Assembly (NCBI RefSeq): GCF_004210375.1
Contig: NC_134834.1
Coordinates: 150,383,009-150,447,008 of the forward strand
Direction: 5' to 3'
Length of the DNA stretch: 64,000 nucleotides
Source: Tachypleus tridentatus
Taxonomy: Eukaryota > Arthropoda > Merostomata > Xiphosura > Limulidae
Under the pieces are notes generated by a model that worked only from the letters and a program-made list of their open reading frames with translations, searched no databases and was not told the DNA's origin. This document shows positions 24,096 through 35,500 of this stretch, piece after piece; the first letter of the stretch is position 1, and the number at the start of each line of letters is the position of its first letter. A program made the position numbers and the translations under genes.

Positions 24096-24793
24096 GAAGA
24101 CAGATACGCTGCCGTAACAAAAGATATTTAACAGTCACATAACAGAGATAAGTTAACGTAAGAGAAAAGATAAATATGTAACTGAAACATGAGTCAGGAA
24201 GTCCGTAACATAAGATCCACAGCGCCAGTCAATGGCAGGTGGAATTTCCCTGCAATAAAAGCGACACCGCTAAAATATTTCTTCTCTAAAAGAAACTTCG
24301 AAGACAAAAAAAAAAGAACAAGCAAAAACACATTTTATTTACAACACCTTCTGTATTCGTTCTTTATAATAATTAGATTTTTTATGAAAAGATTTTTGTT
24401 TAATACCAAAAACAATCAGTTTCAACTTCTGTTGTCGCTAAATTTAAGTAAATGTCTAAATCTGCATTCAGAAAACTGTTCAATAATAACTCTTGTTGTC
24501 GGTTATCTGAGCAAGTTTGTTGATGGAACATGTTGCTGCAGAAAGATGGAAACATAACGCACTAATCTTATAAAGTAAGATTTAGGCTTCACAGACGCGA
24601 TGTCAGAGCTAACTTTTTAACCTTAAAACTCGGTTTACAGGTTAATACATATTGCTGATTCTAGCTGCGTCCACAATTTCGCACTTGTTAAATGCTTGTA
24701 TAGAAGAGAAATTATTGCTTCTGTAATACGTGAACATTTTCATAAAAAAGTTTGGGCAAAAGCAAAGGGAACTAACCTTGCTATTCGGCCTTC
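24096..24793. other. No gene seen
   Basis: A 122-codon + frame at 24189-24557 has no recognisable domain, and its composition follows the AT-rich background. No other feature. Confidence 0.35.
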
Positions 24794-25140
24794 TGTGGTG
24801 ATTTGGGGCAGCAACGCGCGGTGGTCTGCAATCCGGGATTGATAGCGCGGTGAAACTGAATTCTAACGTGGCAGCTGGCTCGTCGAGCCTTCCAGGCGTC
24901 GTTACGTCACACCACGTTAGTCACAGGCCAATCTGGAAAACTCGGTGGTGGTTTCGATTTTGTGTGTGCGCTTCTTTGCGTACGTGTGTGAGTTTTAGGT
25001 TCTGTGCCATCCATATAAAGGGGAAAAGCTACACTAAAACGTCTTGTTTGTTGTTTATTTCTGTGTTTTTTAGCGAAGACTTCTACTGCCTATCGTTGGT
25101 TTCAAATAAACCCTTGATGTGACTATCTTTATTAATCACA
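24794..25140 (+). mobile_element. Probable solo LTR of an LTR retrotransposon
   Basis: A 347-bp block of clearly higher GC than its surroundings starts TGTGGTGATT and ends AATCACA, the short terminal inverted repeat with TG...CA ends typical of LTRs. Inside are a TATA box (TATAAAG, 25014-25020) and, about 85 bp further, a polyadenylation signal (AATAAA near 25105) before the end. No clear target-site duplication (CCTTC before, TTCTC after), and no internal coding region on either side, so a solo LTR is the best reading. A + frame at 24850-25122 is probably incidental. Confidence 0.5.
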
Positions 25141-25252
25141 TTCTCTTTCTCTCTTAAAAAAATATATTACTGACTACTAAACGACACCCGCCGCCGATCG
25201 ACAGGAAATCTCAGCTTCACCAATAACTCCTTAAAGTCAGTCGTACGATATA

Positions 25253-25517
25253 ACTGTTCACAACATTGTTTTCAGTATACTTGTGATGAGTTTTAATAAG
25301 AAGTAACAGTTAATACTTATGTTCACAACATTGTTTTCAATATACTTGTGATGAGTTTCAATAAGAAGTAACAGTTAATACTTATGTTCACAACATTGTT
25401 TTCAATATACTTGTGATGAGTTTCAATAAGAAGTAACAGTTAATACTTATGTTCACAACATTGTTTTCAATATACTTGTGATGAGTTCTAATAAGAAGTA
25501 ACAGTTAATACTTGTTG
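25253..25517. repeat. 65-bp tandem repeat, 4 copies
   Basis: TTCACAACATTGTTTTCAAT, ATACTTGTGATGAGTTTCAA, then TAAGAAGTAACAGTTAATAC and TTATG. Copies start at about 25257, 25322, 25387 and 25452 and are nearly identical, so expansion is recent. Confidence 0.92.
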
Positions 25518-25665
25518 TTTGTAACGTTGATACTTATAAACATGATCGTCTTAAATGTAACACTCGCTGTGTTGTTCGCGCTAATAACTTAAAATCAAGG
25601 AAATCATTTCGGATTTATTCATGTCCTCAAGATAGAAGTCACATCATAACATTCAATTTATAAAA

Positions 25666-25800
25666 GTAAGGTATATCATAACACTCAGCGTTGTTAATAA
25701 ATAAAAAAATTAAGGTATATCATAACAGTGTTATCAACATATATCAAATTAAGGTATATCATAACAGTGTTATTAATATATATAAAAGTAAGGTATGTGA
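25666..25800. repeat. Short tandem repeat, about 40-45-bp unit, 3-4 copies
   Basis: AAGGTATATCATAACAGTGT recurs with A/T-rich spacers of slightly different length. Confidence 0.7.
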
Positions 25801-25819
25801 ACAGGAAAAACTAATCAAA

Positions 25820-26780
25820 TAGCATTTCTTAACCTGAAGATCACTAGAACTGTTAAACAGTTCAAAACAGAAATCCACAGAAAAATCACCCACAGGGAAT
25901 TATACATTTCCTAGGACTGAGCACATGAAACAAAACAAAAACTCAGCATCTTAAAAAACCAAATAAACACAGCCACGAAACTATGTTCACATGATAAAAT
26001 TAAAGATGAAATCAACAAAATAAAACAACACTTTATCAACATCAACAAATTTCCTCAAAAAACCGTGGAAAAAATTATACGCACACACTAAGACCAACAA
26101 CAAAAAATCCCAAGATACAACAAACTACAAAACTATACATTGCTGCATACCATGTGTTCCCAACATCTGCGAAAAATTAACTAGCATTTGGAAAAAAACT
26201 TATAACAAAACACGACGTTCCAGTAAACAACAAATTTATTCAAAAACCAGGTACGAAACTAAAGTCCATACTATGTAAAAACTGCACTGACAAACACAAC
26301 ACCAACATAATTTACAAAATACGATGCAACAATTGCCACGATTTCTGTATTGGAGAAATAAGCAGAAAAATGGAAACTAGATTCAAAGAGAAAAAAAAAC
26401 CAAAAAAAAAACCTTCGCACGCTTTTGAACATGCAAATCAAATAAATACAACATAACCACAGAAAACACCCAGCTAAGTAGGGAAACAAATGTAAACAAA
26501 CGTCAAATGAAAGAGGCTCTACTTATACAGCAACTAAAACTAAAATTAAACCAATATAAAGGAACACCTTTATCTCTATACTAATTAATAACATAACACC
26601 TAACTCCAACGCCCTCTGCCATCTCGTATCCCTTTACACTCTCGTCCCTAAGACATGCGCCCGACAACGGTCAGTCCCAAACTATTTTTCTTAACCTGAA
26701 GATGACTTAAGAAGTTCGAAACGGTTCTACACTTTATTTGAATTAAAGTGCTAATACCCATAACACTACACAACAAAGTT
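25820..26780 (+). mobile_element. Penelope-like element remnant (C-terminal part with GIY-YIG)
   Basis: A short direct repeat (TTTCTTAACCTGAAGAT) at both ends, 25826 and 26687, marks what remain of the pseudo-LTRs. Between them, frames with stops give DEINKIKQHFININKFPQK (about 26010-26070), then LCKNCTDKHNTNIIYKIRC and CIGEISRKMETRFKE (26271-26390), then HAFEHANQIN. This order (linker helix, Cys pairs, YK-x-C, YIGE-like, R-x-ET-R-x-KEH) is that of the GIY-YIG endonuclease domain at the C-terminus of Penelope-like elements, where GIY-YIG cuts target DNA. Here Y is replaced (FCIGE) and stops are present, so it is inactive. Confidence 0.75.
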
Positions 26781-26896
26781 TTCGCTTCTTGAACACTGTT
26801 GGGTGTTTCTTATAGATTTTTGGCTGCTGATCACGAAAATCACATCCAAATTTGCCCATCACGTACCGTTTCATCGAAATCTTCAGTTTTGCTGCA

Positions 26897-27016
26897 ATGG
26901 AAAAACAATATCAGGGCAACTGGAATCCGTCAATGCTTGCTGACTACTGTTGGATACTGCAACGTGATGCACCGGACATTGAATACAAACGAAAATCAAG
27001 AGCAAAACACTTTTAA
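26897..27016 (+). other. Short ORF (39 codons), unknown, possibly transposon-derived
   Basis: ATG to TAA encodes a hydrophilic peptide containing NPSMLADYCWILQRDAPD and ending KRKSRAKHF. Composition is less AT-driven than neighbouring frames and it resembles C-terminal tails I associate with arthropod transposon proteins, but I cannot name the family. It lies just 3' of the Penelope-like remnant. Confidence 0.3.
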
Positions 27017-27039
27017 TTATGTTGAACTTAACAGTGTAT

Positions 27040-28230
27040 GAGAAAGATAAACGCAATTAAATACATTATTGCCGGTAAACAGTTAACTGTCTATTTCTCA
27101 GAGTTCCTACCTGATGAAGCAAAACCAAAACTATATTTGTGCATATCCATCAGATACCTATCAAAATCAACAAAATCTTTTCAGGAAGCAAAACTTTTCA
27201 AAAAAATTGTTGTCCAGTGTAACCAGCTGTTTTTAGAATACGTTTGGTGAGTATTAAAGTGTAATTATATGATCTTTTTTATTTACATATTTTTCATCGA
27301 TTCACTTTATGAAATATTAAAGCATAATTCACACGTATATACAGCATGAAAACCAGGTGGTACATACAGAGAGAAGGTTAAGTGTGTATTTTATTAACAG
27401 GAGCTGTTAGTAGCGAGCAAACCGTACGGCACACAAGCATAATCATCCGTTTAGTTCTTTATATCAACGTAAGTTTATTGAAAGAGGATGCCGTACCGCA
27501 GCCCGAAGTCGAAACTCACCCAGTTCGTCTGCTGTTACGTTCAGAAATTGCATACAATGTTATTTTATCTGAGCACGTTCTCTGAGCTGATAATAAAACA
27601 AGTACAAAACTTCACTTATATGTCTCAGACTGCGTTCCAGAATCATAGAACAGCTCAAAGGATAAAAAAATCTGATGATTTAGTAATCTCAGGTTGTGTT
27701 CAAAATCTAAAATGTCTTACAAATTTAATTAGGCCTAGCAAGATTCGTTGTTCCTGTTGGAACAGTGTAAAATATTGGAAACTGGCCAGCGTTCTGTCGG
27801 TATGTCCTTGTGGGTTGGACTCATGACACTACAAATAAACAAGCTCTCGTCCAAAACACTAAATCCGTGCAACTGTTAGTGACAGAAGTTCCGGAAGTAG
27901 GCCTGTTTTATTTATTGAAAAAACAAGAGAAGCAGGTTAGAAATTAACTCCTGCTCAATTTATCATCAAGTGCATGTGAAACTGACATCGTCAGCTTCTT
28001 TAATAATAGTATTAAAAATACTAAAAACGGTTGTTATGATTACAAGAAATTTAAATATGCATCTTCTGACTAAAAAAAAACTGTACTTTTGTATCAAGCG
28101 TTTATAGAATCGATAACCTGCAAATAAAATCATTTTCAAGAAAATGTCTCAAAAACTTGTAACACAGTTAGTTATTTTAAGAGTTGAATCTCCGCCATTT
28201 TCAAAACTGTTTACATTGTAAGACACCTAA
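27040..28230. other. No gene supported
   Basis: Overlapping + frames at 27382-27585 and 27488-27826 lack a domain, signal peptide or splice context. No RNA gene seen. Confidence 0.35.
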
Positions 28231-28232
28231 AT

Positions 28233-28432
28233 TTAGCAGCGATAAACACGAGGAAAGGAAGCTAGTCAACACCAGCTCTTGGGCTACTCTTTTACTAACG
28301 AATAGCGTGATTGGCTGTAACATTATGACGCCGACAACTGAAAGGGTGACCATGTTTGGTGTAACGGGAATCGAACTCGTGAGCCCAGATTGCGAATCAA
28401 GTGCCCTACTCACCAAGCTATGTCATGACCCT
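28233..28432 (-). mobile_element. Truncated family A SINE
   Basis: Minus-strand copy missing its tail: GCTCTTGGGCTACTCTTTTA core, then GGGAATCGAACTCGTGAGCC (reverse B-box) and head ending ATGTCATGACCC. More diverged than most copies. Confidence 0.8.
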
Positions 28433-28439
28433 ACTTTGT

Positions 28440-28615
28440 AGCTAGTCGTCACCACCCACCGCCAACTCATGAGCTACTCTTTTACCTACGAATAGTGGAA
28501 CTGACCGTAATGACCCCACGGCTGAAAGGGCGAACATGTTTGGTGTGACGGGGATTCGAGCCCGCGACCCTCAGATTACCAGTCGAGTGTCTTAACAACC
28601 GGGCCATGACAGGCC
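28440..28615 (-). mobile_element. Truncated family A SINE
   Basis: Starts inside the core (GCTAGTCGTCACCACCCACC) and runs to GGGATTCGAGCCCGCGACCC and GGGCCATGACAGGCC. Adjacent to, and in the same direction as, the previous copy. Confidence 0.85.
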
Positions 28616-30177
28616 TGTATTTTAATGCAAAAATATTGTTTGAACAGTGTAGCTGTTTGTTTCTCATAAAACCAATTTACATTCTGACGTATTTCCTGTT
28701 CATTAATTTGTCGATTTTTTGCTAACCAAATATAACATAAAGCAACCTATTAAGTGAATAATTAATTATTTTACCAAATAAATAACGCTTCCCGACAGTA
28801 CCGATAACGTTCTGTTCAGAAATACATGCTATTGTGACTCCCTCTGTTAGCTTGAATAGTGATTATTTGTAACAGAATTGAGGAAACAAATATAGATTTA
28901 CGTTTCACGAATATTTTATTTATTACCACCATCGGGTGCAGACAATATGTTTATGATAGTAACAAATACAGTGTTTGTGAAACATGCAACTGTCTTTGTC
29001 TTTCACAACTTTGTTACTATGGTGTTTCATCGAGTACTGACATTTTCAATTATTAATTATTTATAAGTTAAGTTCAATAGGTAAGGTAATTTATTTATAT
29101 ATCTACAAAGTCAGAAATAATTATCAAACAAAGTTGTCTATTAGAATGATACAACTAATTTTAATAAATATATGGGCATAATTGAAATCAGTGTATTTTT
29201 TAAAAGTAAACATAAATAAATTATTTTCACTCACCAGGAGCAAGGGTAAACGACGTTAATTTATATATATTCAAATATACAACTTTTTTAACACGTACAC
29301 GTTATACAGTAACTGCTCTGACGAAGACTGAGTATACACTTGTGTTACAGTGTTGGTTTATTACCAATTCTTATTGGACGATTAGTTTTGGTTTTGGTTT
29401 TGGTAAGTTCTTCGCTCTTTGTACGTAGTTTGAAATTGAATGTGGTGATCAAGTCATGTGAGTAGACGGTTGTTGAACAGAGGTAAGTAAATCTCTAATA
29501 TCACAACTAATATATATTTATATACAAATAATAGTTCTCACTTTTCAGTTCTTGCGAGTATGATTTAAACTCGCAGTTACCAAATTAAGTTCTCATCCAA
29601 TACACGTGTTCACACAGTCTTAACCGTTGTCTTCAAAATTAAACTTTGGGCTTTACAAAAAAAAACTGGAAAGTGAAAACTGTTTCCTCAATTGTATGTA
29701 TGGTAGTTTTAGTTGTTTTTACAGACCACAGCGAACCTATATTTATATACTGATGTAGGGTGTTTCTGTTTTAGGGTTTGTCGTATTGAGTTATTTAAAT
29801 CAGTAAATGTCTTTGTTTTACTTAAATAGTTGTAGAACATGTGAAGCGATGTTAATAAAAAATTAAATATTATCAACTTAGTGTTTTTTATGATGTATGA
29901 CTTTTATCAGACCGCTATACGTGAACATTGGTGTTAACGTATGGACTTATCAGTGCTTATAACGGGTGTAAACATAATTTTCAGGGTTATTAATCTAAAT
30001 TGCAGGATTTGAATTAAATGACGTCATATAAGTCACGTGCTTTTGCAAGCAATGAGCGGCATAAAATTTCTAGAATAGTGAGAAAAGCTCCTAGGCCTAG
30101 GCAATCTTGAACATACCGCCAGTTAAAAATATATATAGACATTGTTTTTAATCTCTTTTGAAGATATATTCTGGTAG
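28616..30177. other. No gene seen
   Basis: AT-rich. A small (GGTTTT)n run lies at 29385-29405. No supported coding frame. Confidence 0.4.
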
Positions 30178-30466
30178 CAACTTAAAATGGGCCCGACATA
30201 GCCAAGCGTGTTACGGCGTTCGACTCCTAATCCAAGGGTCGCGGGTTCGTATCCCGGTCGCACCAAAAACATGTTCGCCGTGGGGGCGTTATAATGTGAC
30301 GGTCAATTCCCCTATTCGTTGGTAAAAGAGTAGCCCAAGAATTGGCGGTGGGTGGTGATGACTAGCTGCCTTCCCTCTAGTCTTACACTGCTAAATTAGG
30401 GACGGCTAGCGCAGATAGCCCTCGAGTATCGTTGCGCGAAATTCAAAACAAACAAACAACTTAAAA
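30178..30466 (+). mobile_element. tRNA-derived SINE (family A), with target-site duplication
   Basis: Best-preserved plus-strand copy: GGGCCCGACATAGCCAAGCG head, B-box GGGTTCGTATCCC, core, tail GCGCAGATAGCCCTCGAGTA and (CAAA)n. AACTTAAAA before it recurs directly after it, so the ends are defined. Confidence 0.92.
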
Positions 30467-31309
30467 ATAACCTGTTACACTAGTTAGTTTAACCCTAATT
30501 TCCCGGCACATTGATTAGCTTAACTCTTGTTTCTTGCATAAAAATAATTGCAGAAAGTTCAACGAAACCTGTCGTTAATATGCCAATGTAACATACTGTT
30601 GTTCATTCACGTTCAGGCTTTGTCAACTAAAGTATTATGTATGTGATTAGGGAACACTGACGGCCTTAAGAAAAAAAACAACAAAAGAGTTAAAGATACA
30701 GGTACCTCATTTAAGTCTTGAATTAAAGTCTTGGAAGGGCACGTGCCCTGAACGCCAAACCTGTTAATGACTTTCCTTCTGTTTGGAGATTTCATGCATA
30801 CTAAAGCTTATTAGGTTGTTTACTTTCTTGAGAAATACCTTGTACTTACGGTTGGTTCAAACGTCCAGATCAGCGACTCCTCTGGGTCAGGTTTAGTCTC
30901 TCCTGAATTTTAACATCAAAGTGAACAGAAATGACAGGATATATTCTCTTGAAGCACTTGTTCATAATAAAATAGCGGTATTGTCTCCCACTTTTTTTGA
31001 TGTACTCACAGCTGAATGTTAAAATACCACATCTCGAACGCGAGACCATCAGATTTCTGGTCTGGTACTAACTTCTAGAGTAAGCTCTGGCCACTTGTCA
31101 AAAAAGGTTTTTCCTCAATAGATGGCAGCAGTTTCAAGTATTGAAAATTGAAATAAACACCCACATACAAAATGTATGTGGTTTCTGTATTGCTTTGTTT
31201 GGCACAAAGCTGCACGATGTTCTTTATACTTTTTAGTGTTGTAAGCCTCCATACTTACTATTGAGCGACAGAAAACTGTTAGGACACTTTAAATTTTTAA
31301 ATTACTTGG
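30467..31309. other. No gene; small SINE tail at about 31188
   Basis: 31188-31240 (TTTGTTTGGCACAAAGCTGC) looks like a fragment of a SINE tail. No coding frame supported. Confidence 0.35.
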
Positions 31310-32330
31310 AAGTAATTCACTTATTTTATAACATTGTTGTAGTAAATTGGACAAGTCTATCGTGGCTACCCTGTTGAAAGCCTGTTCTCTGTATAATCAA
31401 CTTAACTGTTATGCGCAGTTTAAAAAAAGTTTTAATATAAAAATATGTGTTGTGTTCCAAATTAACGTCAGAATACTTCTTTTCAGTTGGGATATTTAGC
31501 AAGTTTAATTCTTGTTCCGTATTTCTGATTAATCTATAGCCCAATTAATACCTAGTGTTTCTTCGCATGACTATTTATTTTCACTGACGTATCTTTACTT
31601 TAACCAGATATTTAAGTAGTCTCTTCCGCTAGTCCTACTATAATCTAAAATAATTATGAAAGAGATAATACATCATCCGTTCTTTGAACAATCTTAAAAA
31701 TCTCAGTCAAATACTAACACTTCCTTTTTCCAAGAGAAAAATACTTGTATGACTTTTACTTTATAAATGTGATTCTAGTGGCTATCTTTTGAACCATTTC
31801 CAATAATTCAACGTCTTTCCTAACGTAAGGAACTCAAGACTGGACACAACACTCCAAATGTGGTCAAACCAATGAAATTATAACCTCTTTACACTTGTAT
31901 TCAATATTTCTGTAAATACAACCTAAATTTCTACTTACCTTGCAATTAGCAGCTGCTTTGATGACTTAAGAGAGTGATCAACCATTACACTTACAACCTT
32001 TTTTTTTTTTTATAAGTTATATTCTTCTAAATGATATTCATGATTAAAATTATGATAACTCATACGCTAATGCATTTATCATAAGTAAAACCCATCTACC
32101 ATTTATTTTGCCAACTCACTAAATGATCTAAATCCTTTTGTAAAGCAGCAGCATTCTCTTCATAGCCAGAAATATCCAATACCTTAATATATATATGGAA
32201 TTTAAATAATTTATTGTCCATTCCTTCATCTGTGCCACTGATGTAAAACCAAAAAGAACCAAGGTTCATTGAGCCATGAGGTATTTTGACTGAACTCCAT
32301 TTATAACAGTAGCCTTCTTTTCTATCCAAT
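31310..32330 (-). mobile_element. CR1-like LINE fragment (reverse transcriptase C-terminal half)
   Basis: On the minus strand, frames with several shifts give PHGSMNLGSFWFYISGTDEG (for PQGSVLGPLLF-type motif B), KLFKF...KVLD where FADDTK is expected, then ALQKDLDHLVSWQNKW, then VMVDHSLKSSKQLLIAR and a broken RPHLEYC region (31780-32000), and finally RLIRNTEQELNL and GFQQGSHDRL near 31330-31540. The order is that of the RT and connection regions of CR1/L2-type non-LTR retrotransposons. The catalytic FADD is lost. It ends 200 bp upstream of gene 1 and probably has no part in that gene. Confidence 0.65.
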
Positions 32331-32528
32331 GTGCCAACTTATACCCCAGATATTATTGAATTCTATGCTGGTATAATAAGGTATAGTTACATGGACATTA
32401 TGCTAAAACATTATCCTACTACTAATTAATATTCATTATAATACATTGTGAAGAAAATACACTAGAATAACAATAATTCTAATTGTGTAGTTTATATTTT
32501 AGGCTTAATTTATTAACATATCTGGTTC

Positions 32529-32541
32529 CTTCCAGAATTGG
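32529..32541 (+). promoter_or_regulatory. Splice acceptor before gene 1 start codon
   Basis: TTCCTTCCAG at about 32526-32535 precedes AATTGG and the start codons. Gene 2 has the same arrangement (TTCTTTTCCAG directly before GTTATG). This suggests that both genes have a non-coding upstream exon, so the promoter is not immediately next to the ATG. Confidence 0.5.
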
Positions 32542-35500
32542 ATGATGACCACCTTGATTTTATTGGTAGCCTATTTTGTCCATTTTGGAAATGCAGGATC
32601 CCTGTGTCCTCCCAAAGCAGACATGAATCCTTGGTTCTGCATCAACACTCCCAGTTCACACCAAGGCACATATACTAGCGTTATCTGTAACAGACCAGGA
32701 TGCGAGAAACATTTGGACAGGGTTGATGGTGTCACAGATCACCTGATGCTTGATAGAGTGGTCATTTCGGATGTCAACACTTCCGAGCCTCTTATGCTAC
32801 CTGAAGAGTGGCTATCTGTGTCCCGAGTCCGAGAACTAGAGATTCGTGATACACCACTGTCACGTTGTTTTCTGTGTAAGAACCCACTTAGTGGACAAGG
32901 ATACTACTTAAAGAAGCTTGTTGTTTCCAGCTGTTCTCTGAATGGATATCTTTGTACCAATTGTCCAAAGCTTGGAAAAGCAGTTTACAGAAATGACCAT
33001 TATGAGAAGGTCTACCAAGTAAATGGCATAGACATGATAGGTCTTAGAGGTCTCAAGACCTTAGAAACACTCGATCTGTCCTTCAATAAATTTGAAGAAG
33101 TCACAAACACTTCTTTTCCTTATGGTCTGATCAACCTAAAAACACTGGTATTATCTCATAACATAATATCTGAAATCAGCACTAAGACCTTTACCAATTT
33201 TCCTGCCTTAACTACACTGGATCTTTCCCATAATCGACTAAATCTTCTTAAGAGAGACGTATTTTCTGTTCCTGACCTTACTTTGAAAGTGTTGGACGTA
33301 AGGTAAGTTTGCTCCTACCTTCAACAGTTCGAGACTTTAAAATCTGTAAATCGTCAGAAATCTGTTTTAGTTGTAAATTACAAAACCATTAATATTATTT
33401 AAAGCATTTGGATTAACGTATTTATCAATCACCGTTTCTTATCTTAATATCTAAAAACCAGTTGAGATGTTAAAGAATGCTAGATTTGCATCATTTTTTG
33501 TTCCTGTTATCATTATAAATAAATTTTGGTATAAACATAAAGATTGGGGTGGTGCAGTAATACAAACAACATCTCTTTCCATTTGATGCATGATATGAGG
33601 TCAGGCATGGCCAGGTGGGTTAAAGCATTCGAGTCGTAATTCAAGAGTCACGGGTTCGAATCCCCATCACCAAACACGTTTGCCCTTTCAGCTGTGGGAG
33701 CATTATAATGTTACAGTCAATCCCACTGTTTGTTAATAAAATAGTAGCCCAAGTGTTGGTGGTGGTGACTAGCTACCTTCCCTGTAGTCTTATGCTGCTA
33801 AATTAGGGACTGCTAGCGCAGATAGCCCTCATGTAGCTTTGCACGAAATTGAAAAACAAATGAACTAATTAATGCAAGCAGTTTCAAGTACTTAGTACCA
33901 AATATTTTTTATTAAAAGTTGTTTCACGAAATTGTAAATTGGATTTTGACTACAAGATCTTTACCATGATAGTAACGTTATATATCTGACAAATTTTGGC
34001 AGGAATCGGACATATACAATTTAGTACTACGCCAGTTGAATTAGGCATTAGATTGACTGCTCCTTGATCCATCCATTTCAGGCAACAATATGTGGTCAAA
34101 ATCTTTTTAATCACTGTATTAAGGATCTGAAGAAAGACCTTCTTTGTTCTCTAAGTTTCTTTCTGGTTCTGGTAGAAGCCTGTTTCTGTGAGCTTATGGT
34201 TCTCACTGGAATGAACAGTTGGGGTATTATGGAGTAAGCCAGTGCAAGGTCTCTTTACATTCAGATCTATGTTAGCTCCTGACACCAGGAGCTCAGAGTG
34301 AAGGTAGCCCATCCATCAGCACTACACAGTCCTAGGGCATTCTATTATCCATGGTTACCTTCCATTCACTGCACTAAAGATCACCACCTCTATTGACTCA
34401 TGCCAACTGTCTCACCTTTTTCTGTTGGTGGCCATCATTGTCCTCCTCCTATTATTAGAGTCAAGGTTCCATTCAATCACAGACCACACACAACTACTAC
34501 AGTCTTCATTTATTCCAGTTTCTCATGCACTGAATCTTAACATGAAGGAAAGAACATCATCAACTGTTGTGGGTGCATGTGATAATGGAATTCCCTTTCC
34601 AGGATTATGACTGTCATTGTGGACCTTTGTGGCATTGAAAAAAGTCTTATGCCCAGAAGATTGTTCTACCAAAAGTGTCCATTCTTCCTGTTGAGTATTT
34701 CTCTTCAGTGCCATACTCTTCCTTCTGGTTGTTGTCCTCCAACTGCTGGAAGATTCTATTTTCCTGAGATTCAGAGCCTAGATACAGTCACTGGCATAAA
34801 CAGAAAAAGAAAACCTGAAGATGTGTACTGTTCTTCTTCTGTTACTCCTATTTCACTCACTGTGATACCTAAATACAAATACATCATTACAAAGTATCAG
34901 TACAGTGTTATCTAAGTTTGACTTAGTGAAGGAAAATTATACAAATTGAAAATGTTTATTGGATGTTTAAGCAACACTAAAGAAATATTAGATAAACCTT
35001 TATTATTTCTGTTTCACCAGGTGTGTGTGAACCAACACTGAGAGGAGCAGTCAAGGTAAAATCCCTTTAATTTATTAAGTATAAATGACCTCTCTATCAT
35101 CTGAAATCTAACAGTCTTTAAGAGTTTTCAAGAATTTAAACTGCTTCAAATGTGAACAGGATCTAGTAAAGTCTAATTTGATGTACAAAACAAACTTGGG
35201 CCACTCACGACCCACCACACACCACTGACATGACCCAAGACCACTCTTGCTTTAGCATAAGGGTTGAGAATGTCTTCGATCACCCACAGAAAATAAAGTT
35301 ATTTTGAGATAGTTGTCTTTTCTTTAATGATTTAATGACCAATATCAGTAACAGTGGTCCATGAACAACTAGTTGAGATAAGGTAAGTTGATTAACTTTC
35401 CATGTTGTAAGGAAACCTTGAAGTAAATGGAAAGTGGCATAAAATATATGATATCTCACCACACCACACTTTCCTTGCTAGTTATCATCCAAATGTGGTA

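Noticed and set aside
24189-24557. 122-codon + frame
   Set aside because: No domain or signal; ends in low-complexity Lys/Phe-rich sequence from A-rich DNA.
27382-27826. Two overlapping + frames as exons
   Set aside because: Neither has a domain and they overlap in different frames without splice support.
30189-30260. tRNA gene
   Set aside because: The B-box and tRNA-like shape belong to a SINE head followed by its core and tail, with target duplications. Other copies across the window show the same structure.
32096-32329. Minus-strand 77-codon frame as a host gene
   Set aside because: Its content (ALQKDLDHLVSW and neighbours) is LINE reverse transcriptase.
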